DNA of 64,000 bases from positions 1-64,000 of the forward strand of contig CAZUMW010000008.1 of NCBI GenBank assembly GCA_964621615.1, read 5' to 3'. The DNA comes from CAZUMW01 sp964621615 (GTDB lineage: Bacteria > Desulfobacterota > WTBG01 > CAIYCZ01 > CAIRTM01). Below the pieces are notes generated by a model. It ran no database searches. It saw only the letters and a program-made list of their open reading frames with translations, and was not told where the DNA came from. Shown piece after piece: positions 49,929 through 59,156 of the stretch; position 1 is the first letter of the stretch; the number at the start of each line of letters is the position of its first letter. The position numbers were made by a program, and so were the translations under genes.

Positions 49929-52811
49929 ATGAACAAAAAAAAGCTGCTCCCGAACAGCTTCGCTTTTATGCTTTTCATATCGGTACTAACGCCCCTGTCC
50001 GCATTGCCCCTGCACGCTGCATCCACAATCGGCATCCCCGGAGGACCGGTATTTGATATTGAAGCGTCCTCCGACAGCGAAAATGCGGTATATACTGCTA
50101 CAGGCAGCGGTGTCTTTAAAAGCGTTCACCGTAAAGACATCTGGAGTCCGGCAAATGAGGGCCTTGGCTCGACATTTATCTATGACATCGCTATTGACCC
50201 GGTTACCAGAACCATTCTTTACTGTGCAACCAAGCAGGGGGTATATAAAACAACAGACGGGGGGACGCAGTGGTCCTCTGCAGGCCTTGATGACTATCAA
50301 ACCTATTGTCTTACCATAAGCCCGATAACAAAAACCTGGATCGCAGCAGGAACTACTGACGGGGTGTTTACCAGTACCGATAGCGGCGGATCATGGACTC
50401 AGCAGCCGTCAGGTCCCCTATATGTATACACTCTTGCCGTCAGCCCGAACACTGAAACAGCGCAGACCCTCTATGCCGGCAGTTTTTCCGAAGGTATATA
50501 TAAAAGCACGGATTTTGCTTCAACGTGGTCTGCAGCAGGCACCGGACCGGAATACGTACACCACCTTGCAATAGGCCCCTCACAGGCCGATACGCTGTAC
50601 GCAGGCTCAACCCGGGGAATATACAAAACAACCAGCGGGGGCACTCAGTGGTCAAAGCTCACCACCGATTTTTCAGGAGTCGCCGTGTACGACGCCGATA
50701 TAAATCCCGACGACTCGTCAATTCTCTATGCCGCAACCGATAAGGGCGTATACAAATCAACAAGCGGGGGCCGCTCATGGTTTGCTGCAAACAGCGGCAT
50801 TGAGCGGCAGGCCGAGGAAGGTCCGTTTGTCCGAGCCGTAGCAATTGACCCCGGGACGGTTTCCATTGTGTATGCAGGTATCTACAGCGGCGACAGCTCT
50901 GATGCGGATATCTACACCTCGACAAACGGAGGAACTTCATGGGAACAGATAAACCGGGAGCTTGCCAACACCACAGTGCGCTGCCTTGCCTATGACCGGG
51001 AGGACCCGGATATCATGTATGCCGGCACCGGCTCTGTCGGTATTCTGAAAAGCATGAACCGCGGGCTCAGCTGGCAAGAGGCTAACAGCGGAATCACCAC
51101 CTATACAATTCAGGATATAGCCGTAAACCCCTCATCATCGAAGGTGTACGCCGGAACAACAAGCGGGCTGTTCATAAGCGCCTCGGGCGGGGAAAGCTGG
51201 GCTCTTACCAGCCCGAATCATGAAATTTACAGCATAACAGTAGATCCTGTTGAAAATCAGACAGTATACATCGGCACCAACAGAGGAATATTTCTCAGCA
51301 CTGACGACGGAGCAACCTGGTCATCGATTAATAACAATCTGATTAACCCCTACATTTACTGCACGGCGATCAATCCGGATGACACCACTGCGCTGTACGT
51401 CGGCACCAGGGGAGACGGAATTTTTAAAAGCACCTCAGGGGGAAGCACATGGGAGGAGACAGCCGAGGCAACCAGAACCAAGCAAATCAACACACTCGCA
51501 ATAGACCCTGTGTTTGCCGACACTGTCTATGCCGGCGCTGCAGATGACGGCATTTATCAGACCATTGACGGCGCAGACACCTGGCAGAAGGTGTTCCCCG
51601 ACAACGGCACGCGCACAGTGGAAAGCCTTGCAGTACACCCCGTAGACACTGATATCGTCTATGCCGGATTGAGAAACCACGGCCTTGTGAAAAGTACAGA
51701 TGCAGGATACACATGGGTGCAGGCAGGCGACAACATGACAGAAAAAACCATATATGATATTCTGATAGACAACGATACCCCCCAGACCATATACGCCGCT
51801 ATCCAGGGTGATATCGCAATACTTACCTTCAATACCCCGCCCGGGACGCCGTTTGCACCCACTCCGGCCGACGGGGCGGTTCTGCAGCCTCTGACCGCTA
51901 CGCTGAGCTGGTCCTGCTCGGACCCGGACCCTACAGACAGCATTTCCTACCGGGTATATTTCGGTACCGACAACAGTACCGATAACAGCTCATACGTATC
52001 GACATCTGAACAAACATATAACCCGGGCACCCTCCAAAGGAATCAAACCTACTTCTGGAAGATCACCGCAATTGACAGCATCGGCGCTAAAACAGCAGGA
52101 CCGGTATGGTCTTTTACAACCCTTAAAAGTCGGCCTCCCTACGAGCCGGGGAACCCCTCTCCCGCGGACGGCGCCCGACGACAGCCACTGACGCCAGAGC
52201 TGAGCTGGACCGGCGGCGACCCCGATGACAACGACACTCTTTCCTATACACTGTATTTAGGCATTAACAACCCTCCTGAGGTTAAAATAAAAACCCTTAC
52301 CGCATCCTCCTATACCATTCAAAGCCCTCTTCGGCGCGCAACCACCTACTACTGGAAAATTATTGCACAGGACAGCCGCGGAGTGGAAACCGAAGGGCCG
52401 GTATGGAATTTCAGCACAGGGCTTGGCTGCTTTGTTGAACAAATAGGGGGTGCAGATCAGGCATTAACACCAATTCTGCGCTCAATCAGAGACAACCTGC
52501 TTATGAAGACAGAAAGCGGCCGGGCACTTGTTGGCTCCTATTACAGGCTGTCCGCCTGCGCGGTGCGCATAAGCCGGCGCAATCCGTCCCTGCGTGCACG
52601 CACACAGAATTTTATCGCCTCTATGTCGTCACATGCCCGTAAGGCTTTGCAAACCCGCAGCATATCCCCCCTGGCCCCCCTGCTTCCTGACGGCTTTTGC
52701 CTGCTTGATGCATACATAAGCCGTGCATCATCACAAAACAAGGCGCTTTTTGGTGAGCTGAGAAACCGCATACGGCCCTATTTGGAATCTGAGACCCGAT
52801 CTCAACACTGA
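49929..52811 (+). CDS. secreted 14-repeat Asp-box propeller protein with two FN3-like domains and CFI-box-like C-terminus
   Basis: The 960-residue protein has a signal peptide ending near LHAAS. It then has about 14 repeats of the BNR/Asp-box type (YAGT..GIYKST.GG..W) between about 45 and 645, which would form two seven-bladed propellers as in Ycf48/sortilin-like proteins. Two fibronectin type III-like domains follow (about 650-740 and 745-830), each with TYFWKI or TYYWKI. The last 129 residues begin CFVEQIGG and continue ILRSIRDNLL...GRALVGSYYRLS, matching the CFIATAAYGS-type C-terminal domain except for a degenerate first motif. Role unknown; probably cell-surface. It stands 214 bases before the EPS genes. 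Confidence 0.78.
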   Translation: MNKKKLLPNSFAFMLFISVLTPLSALPLHAASTIGIPGGPVFDIEASSDSENAVYTATGSGVFKSVHRKDIWSPANEGLGSTFIYDIAIDPVTRTILYCATKQGVYKTTDGGTQWSSAGLDDYQTYCLTISPITKTWIAAGTTDGVFTSTDSGGSWTQQPSGPLYVYTLAVSPNTETAQTLYAGSFSEGIYKSTDFASTWSAAGTGPEYVHHLAIGPSQADTLYAGSTRGIYKTTSGGTQWSKLTTDFSGVAVYDADINPDDSSILYAATDKGVYKSTSGGRSWFAANSGIERQAEEGPFVRAVAIDPGTVSIVYAGIYSGDSSDADIYTSTNGGTSWEQINRELANTTVRCLAYDREDPDIMYAGTGSVGILKSMNRGLSWQEANSGITTYTIQDIAVNPSSSKVYAGTTSGLFISASGGESWALTSPNHEIYSITVDPVENQTVYIGTNRGIFLSTDDGATWSSINNNLINPYIYCTAINPDDTTALYVGTRGDGIFKSTSGGSTWEETAEATRTKQINTLAIDPVFADTVYAGAADDGIYQTIDGADTWQKVFPDNGTRTVESLAVHPVDTDIVYAGLRNHGLVKSTDAGYTWVQAGDNMTEKTIYDILIDNDTPQTIYAAIQGDIAILTFNTPPGTPFAPTPADGAVLQPLTATLSWSCSDPDPTDSISYRVYFGTDNSTDNSSYVSTSEQTYNPGTLQRNQTYFWKITAIDSIGAKTAGPVWSFTTLKSRPPYEPGNPSPADGARRQPLTPELSWTGGDPDDNDTLSYTLYLGINNPPEVKIKTLTASSYTIQSPLRRATTYYWKIIAQDSRGVETEGPVWNFSTGLGCFVEQIGGADQALTPILRSIRDNLLMKTESGRALVGSYYRLSACAVRISRRNPSLRARTQNFIASMSSHARKALQTRSISPLAPLLPDGFCLLDAYISRASSQNKALFGELRNRIRPYLESETRSQH

Positions 52812-53025
52812 AACCGCACTCCCCTCCCCCGACTTTTCTCCACCATCTTTTCCTGTTATAATTAAATTCTGCTAAAGAATACATGCATACCGGCAGATAA
52901 CATAAGTAATGGACTCAAGAGAATAGTTGTGGTATTAAAGGACCTTACTCAATCCGGCGGAAAGAAAAAACCAATGCTCCACATCTCCACTCTGCTCGAA
53001 AACCGCACCATGCTCAGGGGGCCAT
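52812..53025. other. intergenic region upstream of the EPS export genes
   Basis: A TTATAAT -10-like box lies near 52856-52862 with only a weak -35 region. No sigma-54 type GG/GC pair was recognised. AGGGGG near 53018 serves as the ribosome binding site of the Wza-like gene. Confidence 0.4.
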
Positions 53026-53640
53026 ATGGATAAATTATTTCGACACACATATATATGTGTGTGTATGTGTTTACTCAGCCTGCAGATGCTGGGCTGTGCA
53101 AGCGAATATCAAGTAATCGATCCAGATTCCGGCTACTTATCCCAGCTGCATCAGGACAGCACCTATGTTATCGGATGCGGGGACAAGCTGCGCATTCAGG
53201 TGTGGGGGCATGAGGATCTGACAGAAGATGTAGTGGTCCGCCCCGATGGTAAAATATCTTTTCCCCTTATCGGGGATATTCAGGCTCAGGGCCTCCGCAT
53301 CGAGGATCTCAAGCAGATACTCAATGAAAAAATGAGCGAATACATCCAGGAACCAAGCCTCTCGGTGACTGTGCTTGAGCTTGCCAGCATGAAAGTCTAT
53401 ATTCTAGGGGAAGTAAACCAGCCGGGAGAATATGAGCTCGACACCTATACAGATGTCCTGCAGGCTGTTGCAAAAGCGGGAGGGTTCACTATTTATGCCA
53501 AAAAAAATGATATACAGATACTGCGCACAAAGGGGAACGAGAAAATAAAAATAAAATTTAACTATAAACAGGTCGTGCAGGGAAGAAACCTTCAGCAAAA
53601 CATCCCCCTCAAGCCGGGCGATGTGATTATTGTGCCCTGA
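53026..53640 (+). CDS. polysaccharide export lipoprotein (Wza/EpsE-like)
   Basis: The 204-residue product has a signal peptide with lipobox MLGC, a Poly_export domain (YVIGCGDKLRIQVWGHEDLTEDV..., about 40-115) and an SLBB-type beta-grasp domain (VYILGEVNQPGEYEL and LKPGDVIIVP, about 118-204). It lacks the long C-terminal helix region of E. coli Wza, as in the short type found in XrtA/PEP-CTERM clusters. It probably forms the outer-membrane secretin-like ring for the exopolysaccharide. AGGGGG precedes ATG. Confidence 0.9.
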   Translation: MDKLFRHTYICVCMCLLSLQMLGCASEYQVIDPDSGYLSQLHQDSTYVIGCGDKLRIQVWGHEDLTEDVVVRPDGKISFPLIGDIQAQGLRIEDLKQILNEKMSEYIQEPSLSVTVLELASMKVYILGEVNQPGEYELDTYTDVLQAVAKAGGFTIYAKKNDIQILRTKGNEKIKIKFNYKQVVQGRNLQQNIPLKPGDVIIVP

Positions 53641-53692
53641 GCTTCAAACATTGGTCACCTATCTGCCGTTGTTTTGTATTGGAGTAGCTCTT

Positions 53693-55405
53693 ATGGATAA
53701 AACAAAATGTATAGAACCTGCATGTTCTGTAGCCGTATTCTTTATTCTGCTCATGGGATGGTACATCTGTTCGCTGCCGGAAACACATGCTGCTTCAGCA
53801 TCCTTCAGAAGCACACCTGACAAAAAGCATTACACCATACAATTTGGCGCTTTCTCCAATAAGAGTCGCGCCGAAAAACAGGCGGCTGCGCTCAGAACAA
53901 AAGATATTACTCTACACATTGTTACTGCGGCTGCACAGAATGGTGACACTATTTATAAGATCCATTCCGGCAATTTCCGATCCCGCGATGAAGCGAACAA
54001 AATGGCTGAAACGCTTTGCAAAAACATTTCACACATAGTCGTCAAGTCCGACCACCGCAACCAAAAGCAAGACTTGAAAATTGACAGTGCCGACACAAAT
54101 GGCAAAGCAGTAAAATCAGTATATGCTAAACCGGACTCACGGCAATTAATTAATCCTCTCAAGGGAATGCTCGGTATTTCATATTTAGAAATTGAGCCCT
54201 CATTCAGTTACAAACTCTACTATGAGGACAATATAAGTGCAAACGATAGAGATGAAATAGAAGATTTCAGCAACCGCTATCAACCCGAGCTTGATATATC
54301 CTTCTCAACTCCGCGACTCTCTTTTGAAGGACACACCGAGGTCGAGGTTATTGAATATTTTGACGAAAAAGATTGGAATACCGTCGACCAGAACCATACC
54401 CTTAATGCGATTTTTACCGCAAACAGAAAGCTGGCCTGTTCGATCGGAGGGGGCTATACAGTCGAATCGGATTCGGACCGCTACTTTGAGACAGGGGGCG
54501 CACCCGGTCTGGAAGGAGGCTACACCGTCCAGCGCTACAAGAACAAAACAAAATTTTTCACTGCTACCTGTCAGTATGATTATTCTCAAAAACTGGATAT
54601 CCAGTGGCTTTTTGCTATGTCAAATTTTGAAACAGCCGTAACTGACGATACCGATTTTTATTATTCCACGTTAACGATCAACTACCTTTTGAATAAAAAA
54701 ACAACCTTGCACCTTGATGGCGCCTATCAGTTTTTTGATTTCACTTTCGGCGGTGCAGCTGAATATGATGATGAATACCTGGAAGATATTGTGGCCGGAG
54801 ATAGCTTCGAATTGTTTCAGGACTCAGATTTTGAAATGACAACATACAATCTGAGCATGGGGCTAACCTATAACTTCAATAATGATTGCAAGCTAACGCT
54901 AACGGGGGGATGGCGGTATACAGAAAATGATCGGTCGACCACGTCGATTGACCCGCAGACCGGCCAATCCATAACAACAAACACAAAAAAAAGCGGAGAT
55001 GGTGTTACATTTTCACTTGATTTTATCAAGCGTTTTTCCGCAACAAAAATCCAGATAACCGCCTCGCAAAATGTCGGCAAAAATCCTGATACCGGTTCAA
55101 CATATGAACACCGGCGATTTCAGCTAAGCCTTTCCCATGAAATAACAAAACGCCTCACCTGTCGACTGCGCGGCTCAATGCATAATCAGGAAACAGATCC
55201 TGATGACGAATTCGGTTTCGATATTGATCGCGACTTTTTTTATTTCAGCGCCGCGCTTTCCTACAAATGGAAACGGTGGCTGAGCGCTGATCTATCCTAT
55301 TCTTACTCAAACAATGACAATAAAATTTGGGGCTGGGAAGTAGAACGGAACACCTTTTTCCTCGGGCTGCGCTTTATACCGCTGCGGCCATATGTCTTCA
55401 GATAA
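53693..55405 (+). CDS. SPOR domain fused to an outer-membrane beta-barrel, EPS-locus type
   Basis: The 570-residue protein has a signal anchor (about 7-35), a SPOR peptidoglycan-binding domain (about 47-122: YTIQFGAFSNKSRAEKQA ... IYKIHSGNFRSRDEA), a linker, and about 390 residues of alternating strands rich in Tyr, Asp and Thr beginning YLEIEPSFSYKLYYEDN. The latter resembles the barrel proteins of XrtA-type exopolysaccharide clusters (TIGR03016 group). It may be the outer-membrane channel tethered to septal or denuded peptidoglycan, which is inference. GGAG lies eight bases before ATG 53693. The stop overlaps the next start (TAATG). Confidence 0.72.
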   Translation: MDKTKCIEPACSVAVFFILLMGWYICSLPETHAASASFRSTPDKKHYTIQFGAFSNKSRAEKQAAALRTKDITLHIVTAAAQNGDTIYKIHSGNFRSRDEANKMAETLCKNISHIVVKSDHRNQKQDLKIDSADTNGKAVKSVYAKPDSRQLINPLKGMLGISYLEIEPSFSYKLYYEDNISANDRDEIEDFSNRYQPELDISFSTPRLSFEGHTEVEVIEYFDEKDWNTVDQNHTLNAIFTANRKLACSIGGGYTVESDSDRYFETGGAPGLEGGYTVQRYKNKTKFFTATCQYDYSQKLDIQWLFAMSNFETAVTDDTDFYYSTLTINYLLNKKTTLHLDGAYQFFDFTFGGAAEYDDEYLEDIVAGDSFELFQDSDFEMTTYNLSMGLTYNFNNDCKLTLTGGWRYTENDRSTTSIDPQTGQSITTNTKKSGDGVTFSLDFIKRFSATKIQITASQNVGKNPDTGSTYEHRRFQLSLSHEITKRLTCRLRGSMHNQETDPDDEFGFDIDRDFFYFSAALSYKWKRWLSADLSYSYSNNDNKIWGWEVERNTFFLGLRFIPLRPYVFR

Positions 55406-57084
55406 TGGAATCACAACAAAAACAGATACAACAGCATATTTCTGAATACCTCGGGCTGCTCAATCGGGGGAAATATTTCCTCATCATTCCCGTCATAGTC
55501 TCTGTCATCATCGGCAGCGCGGTCGCATTCAAACTGCCCGCAATATACCGTTCAGAGGTAACAATGTTTTATATGCAAGGGCAGGTGCCAGAGTGGGCTG
55601 AGCTCCAGACAATCAACATGTATATGGAAGCCCTTATCAAATTTGTCGAGGCAACGGCTCTGAGCGCTTCAAATTGCATGACTCTGATTGAGGAACTGGA
55701 TTTGTATCCGGAAATGGAGGATAAAGTTCCCACAGCCGTTCTTATAGAGCACATGAAAGAAAACTATCAAAAACTGCTCACCTATACCAGCGTACCCGGG
55801 CAGGCGGGCAGAACAGAAGAAATCGTGACCGGATTCGAGTTTCACTTTGATCACCCGAGTCCCCAAAAAGCGTTTGAAGTTGCAAACGCTCTTGCTTCGG
55901 ATTTTATAAAATACTACCGGGAATTCAGAGCCGGATTCGCTGCACAGACATCCACATTTTTTGAAGATGAGCGCCAGCGGCTCAAAGAGGAGATTATCCA
56001 GATAGATAAGGAAATCTCTGAATTCAAAAAAAAGCACTTAAACGAGTTGCCTGAGCTTTTCAATCTCAACTACCGTATGGTAGATGTGCTAAATCAGAAA
56101 CTGCTGAACACCGATCAGCAGCTGCAGCAGCTCAAGGCACAAAAACGTGATCTTGAAGCAAAGCTGGCTACCATCAACCCAATAATCGGGATGGAGGGTC
56201 GCTCAGGAGAGCGCATTGTCACTCCCGAGGAAAAACTGGCCGCTCTCAAGTCTGAGCTGGATATTCTACTTTCCAGCTACTCTGAAAAATACCCTGACAT
56301 TATCCGTGTAAAAAAAGAAATTGAAAAACTCGAAAAAGTTGTTCAAAACAGATCAGAGGGCAGAGCCTTAAAAAAAACCAATCCGCAGAATCCTTCCTCG
56401 CCGGATCCTTTCTTCAGTGAGGAGGTCATCGCCGGCGCATACAACCCCACCTACATTCAGCTGACCACACAGCTTAATGAAATCAACTTGGAAATCGAAT
56501 CGCTGCAGGAAGAGCGAAGAAGCTATGAAAAAGACCTGGAAATGTATGAAAGGCGGGTCGGCAGGACACCACTGGTGGAAAAAGAATATAAGATTCTGGA
56601 ACGTGACCTTGATAGCGCAAAAAACAGATATGAAGAACTCGTCAATCAGGTTTTAAAGCTTGAAAGCGCTGAAGCACTGGAGAAGCGTGAAATGGGCGGC
56701 AAGCTGACCATCGGCGCCCCTCCCACCCGCCCGCTAACTCCCGTCAGCCCGAACCGCCCTCTTATCATTGCCGGATCAGTAATTGGCGGCCTTGCCATCG
56801 GAGTGCTGCTTCTTCTGGGCTGGGATTTCATGACCCAAACGGTACGAAGCTCCCAGGATATTACCGTGTTAACCGATCTGCCCGTTCTGTCTGAGATGCC
56901 GTCCGTTATTCAGAAGAAAAAACGCCATAAACTGTTTTCCGCCATGTACGCGCGAATCTTTTTTGTAGTAATTATTGCAGTGGTGCTGTTTGTCATTGAC
57001 ACGTTTTATATAAAAATTGACGTGCTGATAATTAAAATATTATCTGCAATTCGAGAAAAACTAGTTATTCTTGGACTATCATGA
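55405..57084 (+). CDS. polysaccharide chain-length determinant (Wzz/GumC type)
   Basis: The 559-residue inner-membrane protein has two membrane helices near the ends of the Wzz region (about 26-46 and 455-475), a Wzz domain, and a long periplasmic coiled coil (about 200-430). The GNVR-like segment RTPLVEKEYKILERDLDSAKNRYEEL and a Pro-rich PPTRPLTPVSPNRP motif precede the second helix. A further helix lies near the C-terminus (about 520-540). It controls EPS length together with the next gene, with which it overlaps by four bases. Confidence 0.88.
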   Translation: MESQQKQIQQHISEYLGLLNRGKYFLIIPVIVSVIIGSAVAFKLPAIYRSEVTMFYMQGQVPEWAELQTINMYMEALIKFVEATALSASNCMTLIEELDLYPEMEDKVPTAVLIEHMKENYQKLLTYTSVPGQAGRTEEIVTGFEFHFDHPSPQKAFEVANALASDFIKYYREFRAGFAAQTSTFFEDERQRLKEEIIQIDKEISEFKKKHLNELPELFNLNYRMVDVLNQKLLNTDQQLQQLKAQKRDLEAKLATINPIIGMEGRSGERIVTPEEKLAALKSELDILLSSYSEKYPDIIRVKKEIEKLEKVVQNRSEGRALKKTNPQNPSSPDPFFSEEVIAGAYNPTYIQLTTQLNEINLEIESLQEERRSYEKDLEMYERRVGRTPLVEKEYKILERDLDSAKNRYEELVNQVLKLESAEALEKREMGGKLTIGAPPTRPLTPVSPNRPLIIAGSVIGGLAIGVLLLLGWDFMTQTVRSSQDITVLTDLPVLSEMPSVIQKKKRHKLFSAMYARIFFVVIIAVVLFVIDTFYIKIDVLIIKILSAIREKLVILGLS

Positions 57085-57863
57085 GCAAGATAAAACAGGC
57101 GCTTGAAAAAGCTAAAACCGGACGGGTAGCCGCTGTGCCCCGGTATTCCGACCGAAGGTCCGAAGCCGACGAAGCAAATGCGCCTCAGACAAAAGTCATC
57201 AATTACACAGAGGAAGCGGTCATAAAGCACCGCGTAATCACCCCCTATTTTGAGGACAGAGCGCTTACCGAGCGGTTCAAGCTTCTCAGGACAAAGGTTT
57301 TTGCAGAAACGCAAAAAAATGATGAACGCACCATCATGGTCACCAGCTCGCTTGACCGGGAGGGTAAAACATTCATTGCAGTTAATCTTGCAATAACGTT
57401 TGCCCGTGAGGTCGATCAGACCGTGCTGCTTGTTGATACAAATTTAAAACACCCGTCAGTGCTAGAATTTTTCGGTATCGAGCAGGAAAAAGGACTCTCC
57501 GATTTTCTTATCCATAACATCCCGGTTTCCGAGCTGCTCGTGCGGCCCGGCATTGAAAAGCTGGTCGTACTGCCTGCGGGCAAGCCGCTTGAGCATTCGG
57601 CCGAATTGCTCGGCTCATTCAAAATGCAGGAACTGGTTAAAGAAATGAAAAATCGCTATGGCGACCGGTATATATTTTTTGATGCTCCCGCCCTGCTCAG
57701 CGCGGTCGATGCCATTGTATTGTCCGAATATGTCGACAAAACACTTTTCGTGGTCGAATCAGGACGGGTGCCACCGCAAAAAGTCACCGAAAGTCTTAGC
57801 CGGCTCAGCAAACGAAAAATACTCGGAACAGTCCTGAACAAAAAAGATCAGTTGAACCTCTAG
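57081..57863 (+). CDS. CpsD/CapB-type tyrosine-kinase-like ATPase
   Basis: The 260-residue cytoplasmic protein has the BY-kinase layout: Walker A in SSLDREGKT (the usual GEGKS form is altered to REGKT), Walker A' VLLVDTNLKHPS and Walker B YIFFDAPAL. The C-terminus ends KKDQLNL without the Tyr cluster that these kinases autophosphorylate. It may therefore be a partner ATPase rather than a full kinase. It corresponds to the XrtA-associated kinase group (TIGR03018). It overlaps the chain-length gene by ATGA. Confidence 0.85.
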   Translation: MSKIKQALEKAKTGRVAAVPRYSDRRSEADEANAPQTKVINYTEEAVIKHRVITPYFEDRALTERFKLLRTKVFAETQKNDERTIMVTSSLDREGKTFIAVNLAITFAREVDQTVLLVDTNLKHPSVLEFFGIEQEKGLSDFLIHNIPVSELLVRPGIEKLVVLPAGKPLEHSAELLGSFKMQELVKEMKNRYGDRYIFFDAPALLSAVDAIVLSEYVDKTLFVVESGRVPPQKVTESLSRLSKRKILGTVLNKKDQLNL

Positions 57864-57907
57864 AACAGCACTTTAGCACCTGATTTCAGGCCATAGGCAA
57901 TAATATC

Positions 57908-59032
57908 ATGTACGAATCTTTTTATGGATTTTCTGAAAAACCGTTCAGCACTCTGCCCGATCCCGACTTCCTGTACCTGAGCAAAAAGCATGAAATGGCG
58001 CTCACGTATCTCGAGTACGGTCTCTCCTCGCAGGCGGGGTTTACCGTTTTGACCGGGGAAATCGGATCAGGCAAAACAACCCTGCTTAACTACCTTATGA
58101 AAAAGCTTGACGCCGGTTCTGCAAATATCGCTCTTATTTTCAATACCAATATTCAGCCCGATGATTTGCTCAGGGCGGTTTTGCGGGAATGGGACGTGCC
58201 GTACGACCAGCAAAGCAAAGCCGAGCTGTACGAGCTTTTAAACAATTTTCTCATAAAGGAGTACCAGAAGGGCACCAGCGTTGTGCTGATTATCGACGAA
58301 GCTCAGAATCTTCCCGCCGAAACGCTTGAAGAAATACGCATGATCTCTAATTTAAATGACGAAAAAATTCCCCTGCTTCATATCATCCTGTCAGGACAGC
58401 CGAACCTGAAAAAACGCCTGAACAGCTCTGAGTTTGAGCAGCTGCGCCAGCGGATTTCAATTCATTACAACCTCGATCCCCTGGACCAGAAGGAAATATT
58501 TACCTATATCGAGCACCGGCTGACGCAGGCCCGTGCACAAAACATGAATGTGTTCACACCCGAAGCAATACAGACGGTATTTCAATACTCTCGCGGAATC
58601 CCCCGCATAATCAACCTGCTATGCGATCTCGCGCTTGTGTACGGCTTCGCCGAGCAGATCAAACCCATCGATAAAACAATCATTGAAACGGTTGTCAAGG
58701 ATCGCCGCTCAATGGGGCTCGACGTCGAAACCGTTCCCTCTCACGATCAAGCAGGTCCCGAACAGTACTTCTCAAAGTCAGACGTATTTTCATTTGAGAA
58801 AAAATATACCGAGCTGCACGACAATCTTTACGATCTTGCGCTGATTGTACGCAAGCTGGTCAAAACAAAAGAGGTCATCGACCGGCACGGCAAAGAGATA
58901 AAACGCCTGGAAAAAAACCTGAAGGCTCTTGAACAGAAAATGTCGGGATCAATTTACCAGAAGATGTTTAAGGACATCATGCAGCAGTGGAACACTGCGC
59001 ACGGTAAAACAAACGGCTCACAAAACGGTTAG
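57908..59032 (+). CDS. GspA/ExeA-like AAA ATPase of EPS/exosortase clusters
   Basis: The 374-residue protein starts MYESFYGFSEKPFSTLPDP, the hallmark of the XrtA/PEP-CTERM-associated ATPase family (TIGR03015). It has Walker A GEIGSGKTT (about 50-58), Walker B VVLIIDEAQNLP, and sensor ILSGQPNL. The C-terminal 90 residues form a charged coiled coil (KEVIDRHGKEIKRLEKNLKALEQK). It probably powers or organises the export machinery at the membrane. It is the last gene of the five-gene EPS set; the next gene is convergent. Confidence 0.87.
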   Translation: MYESFYGFSEKPFSTLPDPDFLYLSKKHEMALTYLEYGLSSQAGFTVLTGEIGSGKTTLLNYLMKKLDAGSANIALIFNTNIQPDDLLRAVLREWDVPYDQQSKAELYELLNNFLIKEYQKGTSVVLIIDEAQNLPAETLEEIRMISNLNDEKIPLLHIILSGQPNLKKRLNSSEFEQLRQRISIHYNLDPLDQKEIFTYIEHRLTQARAQNMNVFTPEAIQTVFQYSRGIPRIINLLCDLALVYGFAEQIKPIDKTIIETVVKDRRSMGLDVETVPSHDQAGPEQYFSKSDVFSFEKKYTELHDNLYDLALIVRKLVKTKEVIDRHGKEIKRLEKNLKALEQKMSGSIYQKMFKDIMQQWNTAHGKTNGSQNG

Positions 59033-59156
59033 CAGTCTGCCTGAATGCATTGTTCAGCTGCGCGAGCATTCCTTGCCACCGAGGCGCACAGCACTATAGA
59101 AATACAAAGACAACAGCCGCAATGTTTCATTTTTCAATTTCTATACTATGACTTAA

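Noticed and set aside
59084..59152. TATAGAAAT...ATTTCTATA inverted repeat between the EPS ATPase gene and smpB
   Set aside because: The arms are short and AT-only, with a loop of more than 40 bases; a stable terminator is unlikely.
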